A program made the position numbers and the translations under genes. The notes below the pieces were generated by a model, which did no database searches, was not told where the DNA came from, and saw only the letters and a program-made list of their open reading frames with translations. 17,691 nt of DNA from the NCBI GenBank assembly GCA_016189965.1, contig JACPRL010000064.1, positions 1 through 17,691 of the forward strand, given 5' to 3'. Source of the stretch: Acidobacteriota bacterium. Lineage in GTDB: Bacteria > Acidobacteriota > Terriglobia > Acidiferrales > 2-02-FULL-67-57. Shown here in pieces: positions 13,703 to 17,691 of the stretch. Every line of letters begins with the position of its first letter. The first letter of the stretch is position 1.

Positions 13703-14647
13703 CTAACTGGTCTTTTTCGCGCCGCTCGCTTCCAGGTCTTTCTGTGCGCGGCGGCGAATCGCTTCGGCGGTCAGGGCCGCTTGCTGCTGGATTCGTGCCG
13801 GCATTCCGGCCGCGCCGCGCGCATAGCGCTCGACCTCGGGCAGGTCTTCCGGCTCCCCGATCAGATAAAGGGCGCGCAACGCTTCCCACACCTGCGTCTC
13901 TTCCGGGGCCAGCATCGCTACTGGCTCGTCCCGGCTGACGGCGGCGCCGTCGCGCACCAACCAGCGCTCGAGGGTTCCTGGCAGCGGAGAGCGTAGCTCT
14001 CCTTCCTCCTCTTCACCGGCGCGGATGTGCCCCAAAAGCGTCCCCGGGTTCACCGGATCGCCCGGCTTCAGGCGGACGGCCAGAACGCCAGGCTGCGGCG
14101 CGGTGATGGCATGAGGCCGCAGCATCGCTACAATCTCCCGCCTGCCGCGAGAATCCCCAAAACGTACCAGCGACAGGGCTGCGTTGCGCCGCACCAAAGG
14201 GTTCGGGTCATCCACCAGCACAAGCAGCGCCGCGTGGAATTCCTCTGATTGATTGTCCTGCCCCATCACCCAGGCGACGGTGGAGCGAATCTCGGGCAGC
14301 TCGTGGCCCGCCAGGGCGCGCACCTGCGGATACCAACGGCGCGCCGACGGGTCGCCGCGTTCCATCCGCTCCGCCAGTTGCACCAGAGCGTGCTGCGTGC
14401 GACGTGGGTGCTTGCTCTCCGCCAGGTACTCGCCTGTTTCCTGTTCCGTCAGCGTGCGCCCAAACCACGTGCCCCGCCAGAACAGGAACGGAACCAGAAC
14501 AAAAAGGAGCACGAAAATCATCAGCAGGAACGGCGGACGCCGCTTGTGCTGCGGCGCGGCCCGCTCGGAATCGGGGCCGAGTGGGGAAGGGGTCAAGAGC
14601 GTACTGTCATTGCGCTGCGAGTTGAATCGTCCAAGAGAATAACACAC
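13703..14647 (-). CDS. Membrane-anchored HEAT-repeat and barrel-sandwich protein, function unknown
   Basis: A 314-residue protein that I do not recognise as a named family. After an N-terminal segment rich in polar residues comes one transmembrane helix (about 40-58, LLMIFVLLFVLVPFLFW). Residues 76-176 look like HEAT repeats (for example LPEIRSTVAWVMG and NPLVRRNAALSLVRFGD). Residues 181-248 form two half-motifs, ITAPQPGVLAVRLKPGDPVN and SPLPGTLERWLVRDGAAV, typical of a biotinyl/lipoyl-like barrel-sandwich hybrid, but the modified-lysine MKM motif is absent. A further HEAT-like helical pair follows (250-303). GTG 14647 starts one base after the DUF420 stop; an internal ATG at residue 43 falls inside the membrane helix, so is unlikely. 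As the last gene of the cytochrome oxidase assembly operon it may be a scaffold or adaptor for that complex, which is inference. Confidence 0.75.
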   Translation of the reverse strand: MCYSLGRFNSQRNDSTLLTPSPLGPDSERAAPQHKRRPPFLLMIFVLLFVLVPFLFWRGTWFGRTLTEQETGEYLAESKHPRRTQHALVQLAERMERGDPSARRWYPQVRALAGHELPEIRSTVAWVMGQDNQSEEFHAALLVLVDDPNPLVRRNAALSLVRFGDSRGRREIVAMLRPHAITAPQPGVLAVRLKPGDPVNPGTLLGHIRAGEEEEGELRSPLPGTLERWLVRDGAAVSRDEPVAMLAPEETQVWEALRALYLIGEPEDLPEVERYARGAAGMPARIQQQAALTAEAIRRRAQKDLEASGAKKTS

Positions 14648-14648
14648 T

Positions 14649-15077
14649 CTACGGCGCGGGATAGAGGTGGTAGAGCATCCAATAAACCACCACGCCGGTC
14701 ACGGAAACGAATAACCATAGCGGTAGCGTCCAGCGCGCGATGCGCTTATGGCGGTCGAACTGCTCCCGCCAGGCGCGGTAGAGCGTAACCAAGGCCAAGG
14801 GCAGAATGGCCACGGCCAGCACCACGTGCGGTATCAGGATGGAGAAGTAAATGACGCGGATGACGCCGCGCCCGGGGAAGGGTGTCGCCCCGTGGTAGTA
14901 GTGGTAGTAGAGGTAGGAGGAAAGAAAGAGCGTCGAGACCAGGAAGGCCGACACCATGCAGGTCTTGTGCGCCGTCACCTGCCGGCGGCGGATGAAGACG
15001 TAGCCGGTGACGAGCAGGACCGCACTGGTCGCGTTGAGCGTGGCGTTCAGGGTGGGCAGAACCGACAGCGGAATCAC
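14649..15077 (-). CDS. DUF420 family membrane protein, oxidase-associated
   Basis: A 142-residue protein with four hydrophobic helices (about 11-29, 40-59, 74-99 and 117-136). Typical DUF420 segments are LPTLNATLNATSAVLL (7-22), YLYYHYYHG with TPFPGRG (55-71), and RHKRIARWTLPLW (109-121). Histidines H37, H59, H84, H110 and H137 sit near helix ends and could bind metal or heme. DUF420 proteins are commonly found beside cytochrome oxidase assembly genes; the Bacillus YozB / Staphylococcus CtaM group is, as I recall, needed for heme-copper oxidase maturation. GTG 15077 is chosen because the conserved region begins within seven codons; the open frame continues upstream but would overlap the two-helix gene in a different frame. 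The ribosome site is weak. The downstream gene begins one base after the stop. Confidence 0.85.
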   Translation of the reverse strand: MIPLSVLPTLNATLNATSAVLLVTGYVFIRRRQVTAHKTCMVSAFLVSTLFLSSYLYYHYYHGATPFPGRGVIRVIYFSILIPHVVLAVAILPLALVTLYRAWREQFDRHKRIARWTLPLWLFVSVTGVVVYWMLYHLYPAP

Positions 15078-15111
15078 GGGGCACAGGCCGGCACGACTAC
15101 GCCGCGTGGTC

Positions 15112-15396
15112 TCACGCGCGCTTTTCGACGCCCGACTCGGGCTTATCTTGTTTGCTTTCCGGATTGGCAGGGGCCGCGGCGGGCGCCCGACGTCGGAGCC
15201 GCTCCAGCAGCCCGGCATCGTAAGCCAACCAGAGAGCGCAAAAGCCAAAGACGAGCGCCAAGGTCAGGCACACCGACAGGAGCAAGAGATTGTCCAGCGT
15301 CAGCCCCTCGCCGAAGACGAGCGACCAGCCGATCACGCCCAGACTCAGCACAGCCATCAGGAGACAAAACACAATCAGCGCGATCACTTCGCGCAT
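15112..15396 (-). CDS. Small two-helix membrane protein of unknown function
   Basis: A 94-residue protein with two hydrophobic helices (about 4-27 and 35-58) and a charged, proline/alanine-rich tail (67-94) probably in the cytoplasm. I do not recognise a family. Its place between ctaB and the DUF420 gene suggests a role in cytochrome oxidase biogenesis or as a small accessory subunit. ATG 15396 has only a distant GAGG upstream. In the same frame an ATG at 15429, three bases after the ctaB stop and with a better ribosome site (TAAAGG), opens ten codons (MSPVLEDEAA) ending in TAG directly before ATG 15396. The gene may therefore have once started there, or the TAG may be a sequence error. Confidence 0.7.
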   Translation of the reverse strand: MREVIALIVFCLLMAVLSLGVIGWSLVFGEGLTLDNLLLLSVCLTLALVFGFCALWLAYDAGLLERLRRRAPAAAPANPESKQDKPESGVEKRA

Positions 15397-15432
15397 CTAG
15401 GCCGCCTCGTCTTCGAGAACCGGACTCATCCT

Positions 15433-16332
15433 TTACTGCTTGTCCAGCATCAAGAGCCCGAACAACAAGGGCAGATAAACCACCGTGGCGTGTAGCAGCC
15501 AGCGCGCGTTGGCTTTCGAGGGCTTGCGCGCCACGCGCAGGCTGACCGAGAGGAAGGCTACCCCCAGCAGCAGCGCGCCCCAGTAGTAGGTCCTCCCAGC
15601 CATTCCCACCAGTGTGGGAGCCAGCCCGAGGGGAAGCAGCGCCAGGGAATAGAACACGATTTGCACGGCCGTGGCGCGCCCTGTCGAATCCATCACCGGC
15701 AGCATCCGCATGCCGGCGCGGTCGTAATCTTCCCGATACATCCAGGCAATGCTCAAAAAGTGCGGGAACTGCCAGAGAAAGAGGATGGCGTACAAGATCC
15801 AGGCTTCGAGCGTGAGCGTGCCCCGAGCGGCCGCCCAGCCGAGGAGCGGCGGCATTGCGCCGGGAAACGCGCCGACAGCGGTGCACCACACCGTCTTTTT
15901 CTTGAGCGGGGTATAGAAAAACAGATAGGTCGCCCAGGTGAGAAATGCCAAGCCGCTCGCCAGCAGGTTCACCCTGAAAGCGAGGTAGACAACCCCGCCG
16001 ACCGAGAGCACGGCCGCGAACCACAATGCGGCCGCCGGTTCGAGGCGCCCGGCAGGCAGCGGCCGGCGCGCCGTGCGCCGCATCAAAGCATCGTCGGCGC
16101 GCTCCCAGAACATGTTGAAGGCTGCCGTCCCGGCGGAGACCAGGCCGGTGCCCAGGAGGGTGTGAAACAAAAGCGCCCAGTCGAGCGCACCTTCGGTGCC
16201 GAGATAGAAACCAGCTAGGGCGCTCACCAGCACCAGCCCGGTGACCTCGGGCTTGGTCAGCTCCCAGTAGTCGGCCCAGTGGACGCTGTGCGGCCGGGGC
16301 GCAGCGGTCAGGCAGTGGGGCGCGCTGGTCAT
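15433..16332 (-). CDS. ctaB: Protoheme IX farnesyltransferase (heme O synthase) CtaB
   Basis: CtaB adds a farnesyl chain to protoheme to make heme O, in the cytoplasmic membrane. The 299-residue product has the usual length and about nine hydrophobic helices. The first prenyl-diphosphate motif is NMFWERADDALMRRTARRPL (73-92), with glutamate at the position that is aspartate in many UbiA proteins, a common variant in CtaB. The second motif is YREDYDRAGMRML (199-211). FFYTPLKKKTVWCTAVGAFPGAMPP lies between them. ATG 16332 is chosen because it overlaps the ctaA stop as ATGA (16329-16332) and the conserved WELTKPEVTGLVL follows at residue 23; a longer upstream frame is an extension within ctaA. 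It uses protoheme of the kind made by the convergent hem genes and hands heme O to CtaA. Confidence 0.96.
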   Translation of the reverse strand: MTSAPHCLTAAPRPHSVHWADYWELTKPEVTGLVLVSALAGFYLGTEGALDWALLFHTLLGTGLVSAGTAAFNMFWERADDALMRRTARRPLPAGRLEPAAALWFAAVLSVGGVVYLAFRVNLLASGLAFLTWATYLFFYTPLKKKTVWCTAVGAFPGAMPPLLGWAAARGTLTLEAWILYAILFLWQFPHFLSIAWMYREDYDRAGMRMLPVMDSTGRATAVQIVFYSLALLPLGLAPTLVGMAGRTYYWGALLLGVAFLSVSLRVARKPSKANARWLLHATVVYLPLLFGLLMLDKQ

Positions 16333-17282
16333 CCGACCGCCTTCTGGGCCGCGGCGCCCAACTGCATCGCCTCGCGGGGCCGGGCGAGACAGCGATAGCA
16401 GGTGAGTGTCAAGACGACGCTCGTGGCAAGAATCAACGCGCCCACGCCCACGTGGGCCACCGTGAGGACGACCATGGACGGCTCCGGCTGGGGCGCTTGC
16501 GCGGACGCCGCACGGGCGAAATACGCCAAGGCTCCGAGGACAAGCTGAATCACTAAAAATGCACCCAACAGGAACACCGGCCGGCACAGCGCCGCCCGCT
16601 GGCGATGCCGTTGCCAGACACGCCTCACACACCACGCAATCAGGAACGCGACGACCGCGGCGCCCGCCAAGTGCGGAACAAGGCCGAGCGCGGAGTGGCG
16701 ATAGGCGGCTCCCAGGACGAGCTGGAGGAAAACCGCGGCCGTGGTGGCGGCGCTTAGGTGTCCGAGCCAGAGCGAATCGGCGTCCTCCGCGCGCACCGGC
16801 GGGCTTTGCCAGCGCGGGCTGGTGACGAGCGCTAGGCTAACCGTCAGGCAGAAGAAAAGCTGCGCCAGCGAAGCGTGAGCGATGGAGACGGGGCGGGGAA
16901 GCAGGAGCAGAACGGTAACACCGCCGAGGAGACCCTGCGCAACCACGGCGGCCAGCGCGACCCAGCCCAGTTTGCGCACCCAGGCGCGCGGCTCACGCCG
17001 CCAGAGCCAAAGGGTCAGCCCGATGGTCAAGAGCCCGACAAAGCTCGCCACCAGGCGATGGCCGTGCTCGTAGACAATGTTGCCCACCATCGGCGGCATC
17101 AAGGAGCCATAGGAGAGCGGCCAGTCGGGAACGGCCAGGCCAGCGTCGTTGCTTGTCACGAGAGCGCCAGCCAGCAGCAACACGAACGTAGCGCTGGCCA
17201 TCAACACGGCGAAGCGGTGGAGCGCGCGGCTGGTCGCACCCCCCCTCGCAGCAGGCGTAGATTTGGCTTGCTTGGTGTTCAC
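16329..17282 (-). CDS. ctaA: Heme A synthase CtaA/COX15
   Basis: CtaA oxidises the C8 methyl of heme O to a formyl group, giving heme A for aa3-type cytochrome oxidases. The 317-residue product has eight hydrophobic helices in two similar halves. Family features are LVTSNDAGLAVPDWPLSYG (41-59), EHGHR with H73 and H75 (72-76), H136 in IAHASLAQ, H204 in VPHLAGA and H277 in VAHVGVGA; these histidines are the likely heme ligands of the two halves. The start is GTG 17282, with GAAGG about 11 bases upstream. An alternating alanine/basic N-terminus precedes the first helix. It overlaps ctaB by four bases, ensuring coupled production of successive enzymes. A gap of 43 bases separates it from the cupredoxin-like gene upstream in the same operon. 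Confidence 0.95.
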   Translation of the reverse strand: MNTKQAKSTPAARGGATSRALHRFAVLMASATFVLLLAGALVTSNDAGLAVPDWPLSYGSLMPPMVGNIVYEHGHRLVASFVGLLTIGLTLWLWRREPRAWVRKLGWVALAAVVAQGLLGGVTVLLLLPRPVSIAHASLAQLFFCLTVSLALVTSPRWQSPPVRAEDADSLWLGHLSAATTAAVFLQLVLGAAYRHSALGLVPHLAGAAVVAFLIAWCVRRVWQRHRQRAALCRPVFLLGAFLVIQLVLGALAYFARAASAQAPQPEPSMVVLTVAHVGVGALILATSVVLTLTCYRCLARPREAMQLGAAAQKAVG

Positions 17283-17325
17283 CCGCCCCGAACCTTCGAG
17301 ATAGCTGCCATTGGTTGGAACGGCA

Positions 17326-17691
17326 CTAGTCGCCCGCTCCGGAAGGCGAGAAGGTGAATTCCACCGTCTTCGTTTCCTTGGCGGCGACGGTGACCTGCTG
17401 GGTCAGCTCGCCGTACTTTTCGTGCCACGCGGCCAGCGTGTAGTTGCCCGGCGGCAGTCCTTTGATTTCGAAGCTGCCATCCGCGGCCGTCACCGCGAAG
17501 AAGGGGTGCTTGACGACCGCGAGATAACTCCGCATCCAGGGGTGGATGTTGCACTTGACCGGAATCGCCACTTCCTCACGGGCAAACTTTTCCACCAGCT
17601 TGTCGGCCCCCGGCGGTTGCGAGCGGTTCCACTCGCGGTTGACCGAAGGAACGGGATGGATGTTGTGCGTGGTCTGGTCGCTGTTCAGAAC
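17326..17691 (-). CDS. Partial cupredoxin-like protein with carboxypeptidase-regulatory-like region
   Basis: The reading frame is open to the window edge, so the N-terminus is missing; 121 residues are visible. Numbered from the edge, residues 2-34 (LNSDQTTHNIHPVPSVNRE, then WNRSQPP) resemble a cupredoxin strand, followed by VAIPVKCNIHPWMRSYLAV (41-59). H9, C47, H50 and M53 would make a type 1 or mononuclear copper site, though the C-x2-H-x2-M spacing is tighter than in plastocyanin. Residues 65-112 (AVTAADGSFEIKGLPPGNYT, then LAAWHEKYG) form the carboxypeptidase-regulatory-like beta-sandwich. Such proteins are usually exported; the signal peptide would be beyond the window. Its position at the head of the visible heme A operon suggests a copper or electron-transfer function near cytochrome oxidase, which is inference. 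Confidence 0.75.
   Translation of the reverse strand, partial: VLNSDQTTHNIHPVPSVNREWNRSQPPGADKLVEKFAREEVAIPVKCNIHPWMRSYLAVVKHPFFAVTAADGSFEIKGLPPGNYTLAAWHEKYGELTQQVTVAAKETKTVEFTFSPSGAGD

Noticed and set aside
16333..16635. Longer N-terminus for CtaB in the same frame
   Set aside because: It lies wholly within ctaA, encodes a non-conserved arginine/alanine/glycine-rich stretch, and ATG 16332 gives the standard ATGA overlap and family length.

Overview
The window is a gene-dense, GC-rich bacterial chromosome segment with 19 protein genes, the last cut by the window edge, and no RNA gene that I can see. The content suggests an aerobic, heme-synthesising Gram-negative bacterium, most likely an Acidobacteriota member. 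This is inferred from the Ycf48/BNR-type exported protein, the cupredoxin/carboxypeptidase-regulatory protein, the hemE-hemH-hemY order and the 'CCTTCGACT...CTCAGGGTGAC' type of intergenic repeat. It is not proven.

Positions 1-342 hold no intact gene. They carry two related hairpin-forming repeats and, at 248-298, a truncated relic of a truA gene start just upstream of the intact truA. A forward run follows: truA, a small zinc-ribbon-like protein, a LeuA/homocitrate-synthase-like enzyme without a regulatory domain, an exported M20 metallopeptidase, an exported YtcJ-type amidohydrolase overlapping it by 4 bases, an EamA transporter, an HtrA/DegP protease and a small [2Fe-2S] protein. A reverse-strand Ycf48-like exported propeller protein comes next (8645-9697).

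From 9804 to 13259 lies a compact late heme-synthesis operon: hemE, hemH and hemY. hemH overlaps hemE, and its product resembles the Bacillus-type (coproporphyrin) ferrochelatase. A 7Fe-type ferredoxin with an unusual insertion ends the forward block.

On the reverse strand, reading from 17691 down to 13703, is a heme A / cytochrome oxidase assembly operon. It encodes a partial cupredoxin-like protein, CtaA, CtaB (4-base overlap), a two-helix membrane protein, a DUF420 protein and a membrane-anchored HEAT plus barrel-sandwich protein. Protoheme made by the hem genes is the substrate that CtaB and CtaA turn into heme A, so the two convergent blocks are metabolically linked. The most unusual observations are the truA relic, a Shine-Dalgarno-masking hairpin before htrA, the altered ferredoxin, the HEAT/barrel-sandwich protein, and an in-frame TAG that splits a possible longer start of the two-helix gene. 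I found no convincing entirely new system.
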